Of a stretch of DNA of 64,000 nucleotides, positions 1 through 9,240 are shown in pieces. Under the pieces are notes generated by a model. The model did not search any database and had not been told where the DNA came from. It worked only from the letters and a program-made list of their open reading frames with translations. The position numbers and the translations under genes are program-made. The DNA is taken from assembly GCF_904846315.1 (NCBI RefSeq), contig NZ_CAJHAF010000001.1, positions 124,001 to 188,000 of the forward strand. The letters run 5' to 3'. This DNA is from Psychrobacter jeotgali (GTDB lineage: Bacteria > Pseudomonadota > Gammaproteobacteria > Pseudomonadales > Moraxellaceae). Each line of letters starts with the position of its first letter. Position 1 is the first letter of the stretch.

Positions 1-1949
1 TGAAATTTAGAAAAGATATTAATGGCCTTAGGGCGCTTGCTGTTATCTCTGTAGTGTTATTTCACTTTAATGCGGCATGGATGCCAGGTGGCTTTGCCGG
101 AGTTGATGTGTTTTTCGTCATCTCTGGTTTTCTAATGACAGGTATTATTTTTAGAGGTATCGAACAAGATAATTTTTCAGTTCTTAATTTTTATGTTGCT
201 CGTGCTAATAGGATCATTCCTGCTTTAGCGCTACTTTGCTTAGTATTATTAGTATTTGGCTGGTTTTACCTCACACCCTTAGAATACAGATCATTAGGTA
301 AACATGCCGCTAGTAGCGTAGGGTTTTTGTCTAATTTTGTCTATTGGTCAGAAGCGGGTTATTTTGATGCCGCTTCTCATGAGAAATGGCTATTACATAC
401 TTGGTCGCTATCGGTTGAATGGCAATTTTATATTATATATCCATTAATACTCTTAGCGTTACGTAGGTTCTTATCTATAAAGGCTTTAAAGTTATTAATT
501 ATAGTAGGCACCGTAGGTGGCTTCATCTTCTCTGCTATTGCTACTTACAAATGGCCAAGTGCATCCTACTATCTTTTTCCAATGAGAGCTTGGGAGATGA
601 TGATAGGTGGTATCGCCTACCTTTATCCTTTTAAAGTACAAGAGAATAAAAAGCGAATTATAGAATGGACAGGTTTGATTTTAGTTATTGGCTCTTACTT
701 TCTAATATCAGCAGAAAATCCTTGGCCTGGGTATTTAGCTATATTTCCTGTTGTAGGCTCGTTTTTAATTTTACAAGCGCAACGTGACGACAGTATAGTT
801 ACTGGTAATGTTGTCTCTCAAAAGCTAGGCTCTTGGTCTTACTCAATCTACCTATGGCATTGGCCTTTGGTCGTTGCCATTTACTTGTTCTCACTACCTA
901 CTTACTATATTTATATAGGTATGGCGCTTTCAGTACTGCTTGGCTTCTTAAGTTACAAATATATTGAAAAAATTAAGTTTCAAAGAAGCTTTCCTACTCT
1001 TTTAAGTTACTTAAAGAGTAAGCCAATATATATAGCGGGTATTGTTGGTATTTTAGCAGCTACCTTAGTTATAGAGGATGAGACAGTCAGAAGCTATCGT
1101 ATGTCACCTCAACAAATAGCATTTGTTGATAGTATGGAAAGAGGGAATTATGAGTGCTTTGACAAACCATACCAACATCTTATAGAGAGTGAGTTTTGCA
1201 CAGTAACGGAAGGTAAAGAGAAGCTTTTAGCTTTTGGAGACAGCCATTCCTATTCACTATTACCCGCAATTGAGAATTTAGCTAAAAATAATAAATTACA
1301 GCTTACATACACCGGATATAGTGGGTGTCCCCCTCTTGTAGATACTTATGTGAAACGGGATGACCAAGAAGAAAAGTCGTGCTATGAGTTAAATAATAAA
1401 ATAAAAGAAAATATTTTGAGTGGCGTCTACGACTATGTACTCTTATCTGCAAGATGGACATACTATACAGAAGGCAACTACGAGAATCCTGACATTCAGT
1501 TTATTTATAATGATGCCAATCAAAGTGTAAGTCAGGAAAATTCAATCGAAGTATTCAAGTCAAGTGTTAAAGAGACTTTTGCAGAGTACGCAAAAAGCGA
1601 TTCTGATATATACGTTATGCTTCAAGTACCTTTACAAGAGAATAAGCCTGATAAAATACTTTTTAATTCGTCAGAAAATAAGGCAACTAACATTGAAGAG
1701 CTAAATAGAAACTCTATTTCTACAGAAAAACATAATAATTTTCAGAAAAAGACCAATGATATAATCAATGAAGAAGCAGATCTTTATGCGAATATTAATG
1801 TTATAGACCCTACAGCTGCTATGTGTAATAAAGACAACTGTCCAGTTGGAGATATAGAAAGTTCATATTACTTTGATAATGACCATTTGTCTATTGTAGG
1901 AAGTTTGAGGCTAGAGGGTTGGTTAGAAGATACTATGATTTCTAAATGA
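1..1949 (+). CDS. Acyltransferase-3 / SGNH fusion protein, first tandem copy (first base outside the window)
   Basis: Likely O-acyltransferase (OafA-like) that decorates a surface polysaccharide at the inner membrane. The window opens with TGAAATTTAG in frame, matching the ATGAAATTC start of the next gene, so only the A of the ATG is missing; the full protein would be 649 residues. The N-terminal half is a multi-helix acyltransferase-3 domain, with the conserved His in VLFHFN and the FAGVDVFFVISGF block near residues 19-45. After about residue 350 comes a soluble SGNH domain with GDSH at residues 413-416 and a C-terminal DNDH at 626-629, the usual Ser and Asp-His catalytic sites. Acceptor sugar and acyl group cannot be told from sequence. 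Confidence 0.88.
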   Translation, partial: KFRKDINGLRALAVISVVLFHFNAAWMPGGFAGVDVFFVISGFLMTGIIFRGIEQDNFSVLNFYVARANRIIPALALLCLVLLVFGWFYLTPLEYRSLGKHAASSVGFLSNFVYWSEAGYFDAASHEKWLLHTWSLSVEWQFYIIYPLILLALRRFLSIKALKLLIIVGTVGGFIFSAIATYKWPSASYYLFPMRAWEMMIGGIAYLYPFKVQENKKRIIEWTGLILVIGSYFLISAENPWPGYLAIFPVVGSFLILQAQRDDSIVTGNVVSQKLGSWSYSIYLWHWPLVVAIYLFSLPTYYIYIGMALSVLLGFLSYKYIEKIKFQRSFPTLLSYLKSKPIYIAGIVGILAATLVIEDETVRSYRMSPQQIAFVDSMERGNYECFDKPYQHLIESEFCTVTEGKEKLLAFGDSHSYSLLPAIENLAKNNKLQLTYTGYSGCPPLVDTYVKRDDQEEKSCYELNNKIKENILSGVYDYVLLSARWTYYTEGNYENPDIQFIYNDANQSVSQENSIEVFKSSVKETFAEYAKSDSDIYVMLQVPLQENKPDKILFNSSENKATNIEELNRNSISTEKHNNFQKKTNDIINEEADLYANINVIDPTAAMCNKDNCPVGDIESSYYFDNDHLSIVGSLRLEGWLEDTMISK

Positions 1950-1964
1950 CAAAATTATTATACT

Positions 1965-2036
1965 AGAAGACCAGTTTCTCAGTGGTAACCTTCTCTCCCA
2001 GACGTTAGGATAATCATCCCTAAAAGTAAAAACTAA
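1965..2036 (+). pseudogene. Relic of a further SGNH acyltransferase copy
   Basis: Read in the frame starting at 1971, this stretch encodes PVSQW-stop-PSLPD followed by I-x-I-x-P-K. It lines up codon for codon with residues 526-536 and beyond of the downstream acyltransferase (3761-3820), which reads PVSQWQPSLPD. One Gln codon has become TAA (1986-1988), a second stop lies at 2034, and the remaining codons have drifted. I saw no similarity on either side. It is best read as a decayed piece of another tandem acyltransferase gene. Confidence 0.7.
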
Positions 2037-2185
2037 ACCGTCCCAAGTATGGGCAATGGCGGCTTCACACCATAAAAGATCAACTTAGGCGGCTTAACTT
2101 TATTTGATTAGTGTTTTATGGTTGGGGAAATTGCCTACTCAGTACTATTTTATAGAAAAGAAGACTTTAGTAGGCCTTTAAACTT

Positions 2186-4096
2186 ATGAAATTCAGAAAA
2201 GATATCAATGGCTTAAGAGCCTTTGCCGTTATTGCGGTAGTCCTGTTTCACTTCAATGCCGCTTGGATGCCGGGTGGTTTTGCTGGTGTTGATGTCTTTT
2301 TCGTCATCTCCGGTTTTTTGATGACTAGCATTATCTTTAGAGGTATCGAACAGCAAGACTTCTCTATTGCAAAGTTCTATATCGCTCGAGGCAATAGAAT
2401 CATTCCCGCATTAGCGCTACTTTGTGTGGTGCTATTGGTATTTGGTTGGTTTTATTTGACCCCATTAGAATATAAAGCCTTAGGTAAACACGCTGCTCGT
2501 ACTATTGGTTTTGTATCCAACCACACTTACCTAAAAGAAGCAGGCTATTTTGAAGCGGCCTCTCATGAAAAATGGTTACTACATAGCTGGTCATTATCGG
2601 TTGAATGGCAGTTTTATATCATCTATCCATTGATACTATTGGGTTTGCGCAAACTGGTATCACTCAATACTATGAAGCTATTACTGGTATTTGGGACGAT
2701 TGTCGGTTTTATCTATTGCGTATTTGTGAGTTACTCTACTCCAAACGCTGCTTATTACTTATTACCTGCTAGAGCTTGGGAGATGATGATAGGCGGGGTA
2801 GCTTATCTATATCCATTTAAACTATCAGAACCACGAAAGAAAGGGCTAGAATTACTAGGTTTAGCTCTGATCATTGGCTCTTGTTTTTGGATATCAGCAG
2901 AAAATGCTTGGCCAGGTTATCTGGCGCTATTTCCAGTACTAGGTTCGTTCTTTATCATTCAAGCACAGCGCAACGACAGTTTGCTTACTGGCAACTTTGT
3001 TTTCCAAAAAATAGGTGCTTGGTCTTATTCCATTTATCTTTGGCATTGGCCTATTGTAGTTTTTATTTATAGGGCCTCGTTAGATTCGTTTTATATCTAT
3101 CTTGGAATGGGACTATCTATTTTTTTAGGCTATCTCAGTTATAAGTACGTCGAGAGAGCCAAGTTAGCTTCATATAGTCAGTGGAAGAATTTATGGCGAG
3201 TCAAGCCACTTTATATATTGTTGGCTACTTTTGCATTAGGAACATTGATTTATAAATCTGAGGGTGCCGATATAGATAGGCGCGCTGGAGCTAACTCAGA
3301 ACAAGCAAAATTTTTGGATTACTATACCACTCAGCACCAAAACTTAGATGAAACCTATTGGCTAAAGTGTAATTCCTATTCTGCTTTAGAAGAAACAGGA
3401 ACTACTGATATAGATCCTAGTTGTATCACTAAAAAAGGTCATGGCGGTATATTTCTTTGGGGTGATTCTCATGCTGAAGCGCTATCTTTTGGTTTAAGAG
3501 AGCTTGCAGAAGCGCAAAACATACCTTTTTATCAAAAGACTTCAGCAGGCTGTATAGTCTCGCTAAGTGAGACTGATAAGCAGACAGGATTAGGCAAAAA
3601 AGCTTGTGACTCTTCTAATAAGTTAGCTCTACAAAGTATTAAAAAGCTTAATCCTACTTTAGTAGTTATTGCGCAAGCCAACAGTCATGAAGAGCAAGAC
3701 TGGCAACAAATAAGTGCTAAAGTAGCATCAATAGCTGACACAAAAATAATAGTGGTTGGACCTGTGTCTCAGTGGCAGCCCTCTCTACCAGACATTATGA
3801 TCAAACCTAAAAACTGGAAGAGTAAACCACAAATGATAGCTGATAATGGCTTAGATTTAGATATGATAGCTACCGATCAGATAATGAAGAGCCGCAATGA
3901 AAACGGCTATAAATACATATCATTAATTGACCAGCTGTGTGAAGAGCATAAAGATGAAGAGGTATACTATTGCAAAGTGCTTGCTGATGATGGAGAGTTG
4001 CTACAGGTTGATTATGGTCATCTAAGTAAATCGGGATCTTTGCTCGTAGTTAACGAGATTCTAGCAGAGCCTTTATTAAACCTATATAACAAGTAA
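2186..4096 (+). CDS. Acyltransferase-3 / SGNH fusion protein, second tandem copy
   Basis: A 636-residue paralogue of the preceding gene, with the same predicted role in acylating a surface glycan. The N-terminal membrane domain is nearly superimposable on the first copy (shared RKDINGLRA start, FHFNAAWMPGGFAGVD, SLSVEWQFYIIYP). The SGNH domain after about residue 350 is strongly diverged, which suggests the two act on different substrates. The GDSH motif is at residues 426-429 and the Asp-His pair at D609/H612. It is separated from the first copy by 236 bp that hold a gene relic, and it converges on scpB with only 15 bp between the stop codons. No terminator is visible there. Confidence 0.88.
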   Translation: MKFRKDINGLRAFAVIAVVLFHFNAAWMPGGFAGVDVFFVISGFLMTSIIFRGIEQQDFSIAKFYIARGNRIIPALALLCVVLLVFGWFYLTPLEYKALGKHAARTIGFVSNHTYLKEAGYFEAASHEKWLLHSWSLSVEWQFYIIYPLILLGLRKLVSLNTMKLLLVFGTIVGFIYCVFVSYSTPNAAYYLLPARAWEMMIGGVAYLYPFKLSEPRKKGLELLGLALIIGSCFWISAENAWPGYLALFPVLGSFFIIQAQRNDSLLTGNFVFQKIGAWSYSIYLWHWPIVVFIYRASLDSFYIYLGMGLSIFLGYLSYKYVERAKLASYSQWKNLWRVKPLYILLATFALGTLIYKSEGADIDRRAGANSEQAKFLDYYTTQHQNLDETYWLKCNSYSALEETGTTDIDPSCITKKGHGGIFLWGDSHAEALSFGLRELAEAQNIPFYQKTSAGCIVSLSETDKQTGLGKKACDSSNKLALQSIKKLNPTLVVIAQANSHEEQDWQQISAKVASIADTKIIVVGPVSQWQPSLPDIMIKPKNWKSKPQMIADNGLDLDMIATDQIMKSRNENGYKYISLIDQLCEEHKDEEVYYCKVLADDGELLQVDYGHLSKSGSLLVVNEILAEPLLNLYNK

Positions 4097-4111
4097 AACT
4101 TTAGGTTGTTT

Positions 4112-4684
4112 TCAATGTTCTGTACTCTTTATCGCTGCCAAATCCGGCATCGGCGGCAACTCATCCAAATGACTTAGTCCAAAAGCATCTAAAAACTGCG
4201 GCGTCGTATGTAGCAACGCTGGACGCCCTAAAGTATCTTTGTAACCTTCCTCTTTAATCCAGCCTTTATCAAACAGTTGCCGTAATATATTACTCGATAA
4301 AGTCACCCCGCGCACGTATTCAATATCGCTACGAGTAACCGGCTGCTTATAAGCTATTACGCTTAGGGTCTCTAGCAACGCCTGACTTAGACGCTGTTGG
4401 CGCTGCGGAAACACCCGCTGAATCAGGGCGCTATAACTATCAGCTATTTGCAAGCGATAGCCACTAGCGGTTTCATTTAGACTAAGTACGCCATCACTTA
4501 GGCGCTGCTGTAACAGTACCAACGACTGCTCTAACTCTGCTGTCGATAGCGATAAATGCTTTTTTATCGCATTGGCTGTGAGCGGAGTTTCAGAGGCGTG
4601 CAATAGTACTTCAATATGTCGGCTATGCGCTTCGGCATTATGGATATCATTGTTGTTTGCCATGCTGGGTTTGCTCTTTATCAT
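4112..4684 (-). CDS. scpB: Segregation and condensation protein B (ScpB)
   Basis: Subunit of the SMC-ScpA-ScpB condensin that organises and segregates the chromosome. The tandem winged-helix ScpB fold is recognisable, with the signature ALLETLSVIAYKQPVTRSDI and the RGV..S..L..L..KGWI block. I start it at the ATG 4684-4682 (190 residues). A longer frame from GTG 4696 is possible, but those extra codons are a duplicated copy of the scpA 3' end. The natural start was probably coupled to the scpA stop as TAATG before the adjacent element arrived. No strong Shine-Dalgarno sequence precedes any of the candidate starts. Confidence 0.9.
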   Translation of the reverse strand: MIKSKPSMANNNDIHNAEAHSRHIEVLLHASETPLTANAIKKHLSLSTAELEQSLVLLQQRLSDGVLSLNETASGYRLQIADSYSALIQRVFPQRQQRLSQALLETLSVIAYKQPVTRSDIEYVRGVTLSSNILRQLFDKGWIKEEGYKDTLGRPALLHTTPQFLDAFGLSHLDELPPMPDLAAIKSTEH

Positions 4685-4958
4685 TACACCAACCACTCTA
4701 GCTTTGACTCACTAATTTGCTTGTGGTTTTCGGTTTTTGTAGGGTGCGTTCCACGCACCAACGCATAAATATGAAAAATATTTCTTTCTATAAACATAGT
4801 TTTATGTTCATTTGTTTTTCAAATAACGCTTTTGTATTCAAAATCCAACTCTTAAGTGGTGCGCCGGGCGCACCCTACAATAAGTTAATTTAAGCAAAAT
4901 ATTTTGTATACATTGCAAATGTTGTAGGGTAGCACAGCATACTACACCAACCACTCTA
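4685..4958. mobile_element. Short non-coding insertion at the scpA/scpB junction, flanked by a 16-bp direct repeat
   Basis: The 16-bp sequence TACACCAACCACTCTA occurs at 4685-4700 and again at 4943-4958, bracketing 242 bp with no gene. Inside lie inverted 12-bp arms TTGTAGGGTGCG (4737-4748) and CGCACCCTACAA (4869-4880). Each arm is part of a smaller GC-rich hairpin (4743-4759 and 4858-4874) of the widespread GTAGGGTGCG...CGCACC type. A decayed third copy, TTGTAGGGT, begins at 4922. The interior is AT-rich. This looks like a MITE- or REP/BIME-like insertion that duplicated its target. The duplicated bases are the last codons of scpA, so both genes stayed intact. Confidence 0.65.
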
Positions 4959-5775
4959 ACTGTAGCTGGTTACTATCTTCATGGGTAGCACTTTCCATCA
5001 CTCCAACCAATTGCCGTTTCATAAGCTCTAACACCGCCACAAAGCTAACTACCACACCGATTTTGCCTTGCGATTTATCTAGTAATGCAAAGAAAGGTAG
5101 CGAACCGTTACTACTCAATTGACGGCTGATACTAGCGATACGATCAGATAGAGGGATAGCATCAACCTTGATCGTGTGCATCTGGTAATCGGGCTGTAAT
5201 TGCATTTTAAAAAGGCTGTCTATCAGTAAGTTGGGCGAATAGCTTGGCAGCTCAGCATTCATGATGCTTTGGTCGGGGATGCTGACTAGCGATAAGAATA
5301 CGTCACGCTCAAGGCGCACTAGACTGTCTAAGCGCTGGCTGGCTGACTTAATCTGCGCATAGGCCTCTAAACGCTCAATCAGTTCAGCTTTTGGATCACG
5401 CTCATCATGCGGTGCTTGCGGTTTGGGTAATAGCAGCTCGGTTTTGATAGCAATCAAGGTCGAGGCCATCAGTAGATAATCGCCCGCCAACTCAAAATGC
5501 TCATGACTTAAGCCTTCGATATAAGCTAAGTACTGCTCAGTGATCGGCAGAATGGGCATTTGAGTCAGATCAACGTTGTTCTTTTTGACCAAATACAATA
5601 AAAAGTCCAGCGGCCCGGCAAATTGCTCTAGCCAAATAGCAAAAGCGCCAGGGGGTATGTATAAATCCTCTGGCAACTGCTGCACGGGCGTTTGGTAGAT
5701 ACGAATGCTATCAATGCTATCAGGCTCATGATTAATGGCAGCATTGTTAGCAGGATAGCTCGGACTGATCTGCAT
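4942..5775 (-). CDS. scpA: Segregation and condensation protein A (ScpA)
   Basis: Kleisin subunit that bridges SMC heads and binds ScpB in chromosome condensation. The 277-residue protein has the typical ScpA N-terminal block (FAGPLDFLLYLVKKNNVDL, about residues 53-71), where the SMC neck is bound, a central region rich in charged helices, and a C-terminal winged-helix segment ending LQLEWLV. It follows trpS by 3 bp, so the two are co-transcribed and probably translationally coupled. Its stop now reads TAG at 4944-4942. The unmodified junction would have used TAA overlapping the scpB ATG. Confidence 0.92.
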   Translation of the reverse strand: MQISPSYPANNAAINHEPDSIDSIRIYQTPVQQLPEDLYIPPGAFAIWLEQFAGPLDFLLYLVKKNNVDLTQMPILPITEQYLAYIEGLSHEHFELAGDYLLMASTLIAIKTELLLPKPQAPHDERDPKAELIERLEAYAQIKSASQRLDSLVRLERDVFLSLVSIPDQSIMNAELPSYSPNLLIDSLFKMQLQPDYQMHTIKVDAIPLSDRIASISRQLSSNGSLPFFALLDKSQGKIGVVVSFVAVLELMKRQLVGVMESATHEDSNQLQLEWLV

Positions 5776-5778
5776 TAG

Positions 5779-6864
5779 CTATTTAAGCTTAGCAAGCGGG
5801 CGAATCCCAATAGCACGGCGAGTCTTATCCAATTGCTTACGGCTATGACGGCGGGCTTTATCCGCACCCATTTGCAGTATCTCTTCTAACTCTTTGGGAT
5901 TGTCCATCAGCTGTTGATAACGCTCACGGAAGGGCGCAATCTCGCTATTAATTTTGTCAAATAACACTTGCTTGGCATCACCCCAGCCGATACCTGCGGC
6001 GTACTGGGCACGCATATCGGCAATCTCTGCTGGCGTGGCAAAAGCTTTATAAATCTCAAACAGCGCCGAATCATCAGGATCTTTGGGCTCATCTGGCAAC
6101 TGCGAGTTGGTGACGATTTTCATGATGGCTTTATGCATCTGCTTCTCAGAGCTTACTTGCGGATTGATCTCACCAAACAGCGGGATAGTATTAGCATAGC
6201 TTTTACTCATTTTGCGCCCATCAAGCCCTGTTAGTAGCGGAATATCATCATCGACAACCGCACTTGGTAGGGTAAATAGCGACTTATATCTATGGTTGAA
6301 AGTACCGGCGATATCTCGTGCCATCTCGATATGCTGAACTTGATCACGGCCCACAGGAACATGAGTGGCATTGAACATCAAAATATCAGCTGCCATTAGC
6401 ACCGGATAGCCAAACAGTCCCATAGTGACGCCCTGATCAGGATCGACGTCGTCCTTTTCCATATTGATGTCAACGGCTGCTTTATAGGCGTGGGCACGGT
6501 TCATCAGCCCTTTAGCACAGGAGCAGTTTAAGATCCAAGCGAGCTCTGGTATCTCAGCGATGTCAGATTGACGATAAAAAGTCACCCGCTCAGGGTCAAG
6601 GCCACAGGCGATCCAAGTGGCGGCGATGGCTTTGGTAGATTCATGAATAACAGCCGGGTCATAGCAGCCAATAATGCCGTGATAGTCTGCCAAAAAGAAA
6701 AACGCCTCATGATCGCTATTTTGGATAGACTGAATCGCTGGGCGAATGGCACCGACATAATTACCTAGATGCGGAATACCGGTAGGCTTGATGCCGGTTA
6801 AAATACGTTTGCTTTCTGAACTAGGAGCGGCATTTGCAGGCACGGCGGCATTATTATTACTCAT
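5779..6864 (-). CDS. trpS: Tryptophan--tRNA ligase
   Basis: Class I aminoacyl-tRNA synthetase that charges tRNA-Trp. The 361-residue protein shows the HIGH-type motif as HLGN in [14 protein letters not shown] (about residues 27-40) and the KMSKS loop in [12 protein letters not shown] (about residues 216-227). The start ATG has GGA six bases upstream, and a short Asn/Ala-rich N-terminus precedes the Rossmann fold. It is the first gene of a trpS-scpA-scpB operon. The 110 bp upstream separate it from the acyltransferase gene behind it. Confidence 0.97.
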   Translation of the reverse strand: MSNNNAAVPANAAPSSESKRILTGIKPTGIPHLGNYVGAIRPAIQSIQNSDHEAFFFLADYHGIIGCYDPAVIHESTKAIAATWIACGLDPERVTFYRQSDIAEIPELAWILNCSCAKGLMNRAHAYKAAVDINMEKDDVDPDQGVTMGLFGYPVLMAADILMFNATHVPVGRDQVQHIEMARDIAGTFNHRYKSLFTLPSAVVDDDIPLLTGLDGRKMSKSYANTIPLFGEINPQVSSEKQMHKAIMKIVTNSQLPDEPKDPDDSALFEIYKAFATPAEIADMRAQYAAGIGWGDAKQVLFDKINSEIAPFRERYQQLMDNPKELEEILQMGADKARRHSRKQLDKTRRAIGIRPLAKLK

Positions 6865-6974
6865 GAAAAATCCATTATTTATTGTAGAAGCTAAAAGTTA
6901 AGGCTATAAAAGGTTAAAAAGGGCGACTTACCGAATACGAAGGATAAATTATAACAAATCTAGCGCTAGGCATA

Positions 6975-8066
6975 TCACTTATAAATATCAGTACGTCCCT
7001 CAGGGCCATTTTTAAAGCGTTTATGAAACCACATCCACTGAGTAGGATCAATACGAATCAGCCCTTCTAGAATCTCATTAACCCGAGTAGCATCAGCGAC
7101 CTCATCCTGCGAGGGATAATTAACCAGCGCCGGCGTAATGGTCAAATGATAATGTGGACGTTTACCGCTGGGCAGGCTATCGGGGGTTTGCCGATAGGTA
7201 TGTAACGCCATTACGGCTGGAGGATGCTGTTTGCTGCCCATTTTTGCCAAGCGCCGCGGCGTAGTAATTGTAGCCGCCGGAACCCCAAAGAAGGGCGCCA
7301 TTACCCCTTGCTTCAGTCCATAGTCCTGATCAGGGGAGTACCAAATAACATGGCCTGATTTGATAGAGTTGACCAAACTGCGCATATCCCGGCTGGAGAT
7401 TTGCTTACCAAAGATAGTGGTACGGCCATTATAGATAAACCAGTCAAGGAGCGCATTATTCTGGGGTCGATACATACAGTCAGTAGCGAAAAACTGAGTA
7501 CAAAGCAGGCCTCCCAAATCTAACATGGTGTAATGGGCTCCCAATAAAATAACAGCGCGGCCTTCATTTTGAGCATTTACTAAGTGTTGTAGTCCCGATA
7601 TAGAAACCGTGCGGGTAAATACGTTGGGACGAAACCAAGCGCATAGAGTTTCAAATACGCCGATACCTTGATTGACAAAGACTTGTTTGGCCATCAGCTC
7701 GCGTTCAGCTGCTGGCTTTTCAGGAAAGGCCAAGCCTAAGTTAATTAAAGTATCACGGCGCCGCGAGCCTGCTAGCTTGTAAATTAATATACCGAGCTTA
7801 CGCCCTAGCCAAAACTGCCAACGCAAAGGCAAATAAATCAGCGGCATGATAATAGCAAAGAGTAGCCAAAACCCCCAATATTTAGGCAACAAAAACTGCC
7901 ACTGAAAGGGTTTTTTAGGCGCTTCAGCGGTCCGCTTTTGGGTTTGCTTGATGGTCGGGGTGCCAGCAGCAATGGCAGGGGATTTAATAGGCTTGCCCTG
8001 CGGTGACGACTGTTCTGGCGAATCCTGTTTGGATTTTTTGGGATCAAATAATTCGGGCGCTTTCAT
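6975..8066 (-). CDS. Lipid A late acyltransferase family protein (LpxL/HtrB-like)
   Basis: Inner-membrane acyltransferase that adds a secondary acyl chain to lipid A precursors. The HX4D catalytic motif is visible as HYTMLD in LLGAHYTMLDLGG (about residues 178-183), and the C-terminal DPTQWMWFHKRFK block is characteristic of HtrB/LpxL/LpxM. A hydrophobic anchor (about residues 62-82) is preceded by an unusually long Lys/Pro/Gln-rich cytoplasmic tail of about 50 residues. Which acyl chain and position it serves cannot be decided from sequence. It stands alone on the minus strand between trpS and the ribosomal protein operon. Confidence 0.88.
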   Translation of the reverse strand: MKAPELFDPKKSKQDSPEQSSPQGKPIKSPAIAAGTPTIKQTQKRTAEAPKKPFQWQFLLPKYWGFWLLFAIIMPLIYLPLRWQFWLGRKLGILIYKLAGSRRRDTLINLGLAFPEKPAAERELMAKQVFVNQGIGVFETLCAWFRPNVFTRTVSISGLQHLVNAQNEGRAVILLGAHYTMLDLGGLLCTQFFATDCMYRPQNNALLDWFIYNGRTTIFGKQISSRDMRSLVNSIKSGHVIWYSPDQDYGLKQGVMAPFFGVPAATITTPRRLAKMGSKQHPPAVMALHTYRQTPDSLPSGKRPHYHLTITPALVNYPSQDEVADATRVNEILEGLIRIDPTQWMWFHKRFKNGPEGRTDIYK

Positions 8067-8228
8067 AATAAGGGAGCTGATAATAAAAGTTGCTATTATG
8101 ATGGGGTAGCTGGGCTGGCTTTACAAGGTGAATTTAAAGCTGTTTTGATGAAGTTTTGCTGCGTAAAACGCACGCTAGGCAACGGTAAATATATCTGTAC
8201 GAGCAATTATTAACCAACCATCAGCCAC

Positions 8229-8265
8229 AAAAAAACCTTATAAGCTGTGACCAACTTATAAGGTT
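8229..8265 (-). terminator. Rho-independent terminator of rplM-rpsI
   Basis: An 11-bp stem AACCTTATAAG / CTTATAAGGTT (8255-8265 with 8234-8244) around a 10-nt loop is followed on the minus strand by a run of seven T. It lies 80 bp past the rpsI stop. The gene-free stretch 8067-8344 contains nothing else I can identify. Confidence 0.85.
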
Positions 8266-8344
8266 CTGCAAATCTATTACTTTATCTACTCCGCTAGCTT
8301 TGATACCAAAGTAATAGCGGTAAATAGATAAAAAATAGCTTTGA

Positions 8345-8731
8345 TTAACGTTTGGAGAATTGTGGACGTTTACGTGCTTTACGTAGACCCACTTTCTTAC
8401 GTTCAACTTTACGTGGATCACGAGTTACAAAGCCAGCTGCTTTTAGAGCAGGCTTTAGAGTCTCGTCAGCTTCGATAAGAGCGCGAGTGATGCCATGACG
8501 AATGGCACCAGCTTGACCACTAATACCACCACCAGCGACAGTAACGTATAAGTCATAGTCGTTAGTAGAGTCTAATAGTTCTAATGGCTGACGAACAACC
8601 ATGCGTGAAGTTTCACGGCTAAAATATTCATCAAGTGGCTTACCGTTAACAACGATGCTACCAGTACCTTTTGATAAAAAGACACGAGCGGTAGAAGTCT
8701 TGCGGCGACCAGTTCCGTAATTGCGTTCCAT
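8345..8731 (-). CDS. rpsI: 30S ribosomal protein S9
   Basis: Small-subunit ribosomal protein whose basic C-terminal tail reaches the P-site tRNA. At 128 residues it has the usual length, with the family start [15 protein letters not shown] and the terminal [17 protein letters not shown] tail ending in the conserved Lys-Arg. It is the second gene of the rplM-rpsI operon, 10 bp behind rplM, and ends before a strong terminator. Confidence 0.98.
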   Translation of the reverse strand: MERNYGTGRRKTSTARVFLSKGTGSIVVNGKPLDEYFSRETSRMVVRQPLELLDSTNDYDLYVTVAGGGISGQAGAIRHGITRALIEADETLKPALKAAGFVTRDPRKVERKKVGLRKARKRPQFSKR

Positions 8732-8741
8732 AAGTATATCC

Positions 8742-9170
8742 TTAGATGTCTAGTTCTTTAGGTTGCTGGGCTTCATGTGGATGCTCAGTACCCGCATAAA
8801 GTTTCAGCTTCTTGATCATCGCATAGCCAAGAGGACCTTTTGGAAGCATGCCCTTAACTGCTTTGTGTAGAACATCTTCAGGCTTATGTGCAATCAGCTT
8901 GGTGAAGTTGGTTTCTTTGATACCGCCTGGGTAGCCGCTGTGACGATAATATTTCTTATCTTGAGCTTTTTTACCAGTAACAGCAATCTTTTCGGCATTG
9001 ATGACCACAATATAGTCACCAGTGTCAACGTGCGGAGTAAAAGAAGCCTTATGCTTACCGCGTAGGCGATGAGCGATTTGGCTAGCTAGGCGACCAAGGG
9101 TTTTGCCGTCAGCATCGACAACGTACCAGTCATGGGTCACTTCAGCTGGTTTTGCACTAAGTGTTTTCAT
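8742..9170 (-). CDS. rplM: 50S ribosomal protein L13
   Basis: Early-assembling large-subunit protein. The 142-residue sequence carries the standard blocks [36 protein letters not shown] and [16 protein letters not shown]. It opens the rplM-rpsI operon. A near-consensus promoter and a structured leader of about 65 nt lie directly upstream, consistent with the autogenous control by L13 that is known for this operon in Escherichia coli. Whether that control applies here is inference. Confidence 0.98.
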   Translation of the reverse strand: MKTLSAKPAEVTHDWYVVDADGKTLGRLASQIAHRLRGKHKASFTPHVDTGDYIVVINAEKIAVTGKKAQDKKYYRHSGYPGGIKETNFTKLIAHKPEDVLHKAVKGMLPKGPLGYAMIKKLKLYAGTEHPHEAQQPKELDI

Positions 9171-9236
9171 GATAAAACCTTAAAATTAAAATTCGTTGAG
9201 AGTTTGTCTGGGAACGGGGCTCTCAAAAAACAGACT
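9171..9236 (-). promoter_or_regulatory. Structured 5' leader of rplM, possible L13 control element
   Basis: In the transcript, UUGAGAG (9226-9220) can pair with CUCUCAA (9202-9196). The loop contains CAGAC (9210-9206), complementary to GUCUG at the very 5' end (9235-9231). That arrangement would give an H-type pseudoknot just ahead of the rplM start. Pairing was found by eye and no folding was run. Confidence 0.45.
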
Positions 9237-9240
9237 GCAC

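Noticed and set aside
4737-4880. Inverted GTAGGGTGCG/CGCACCCTAC arms as a rho-independent terminator for scpA
   Set aside because: The arms are 120 bp apart with no T-run, and the surrounding direct repeat points to an inserted element instead.
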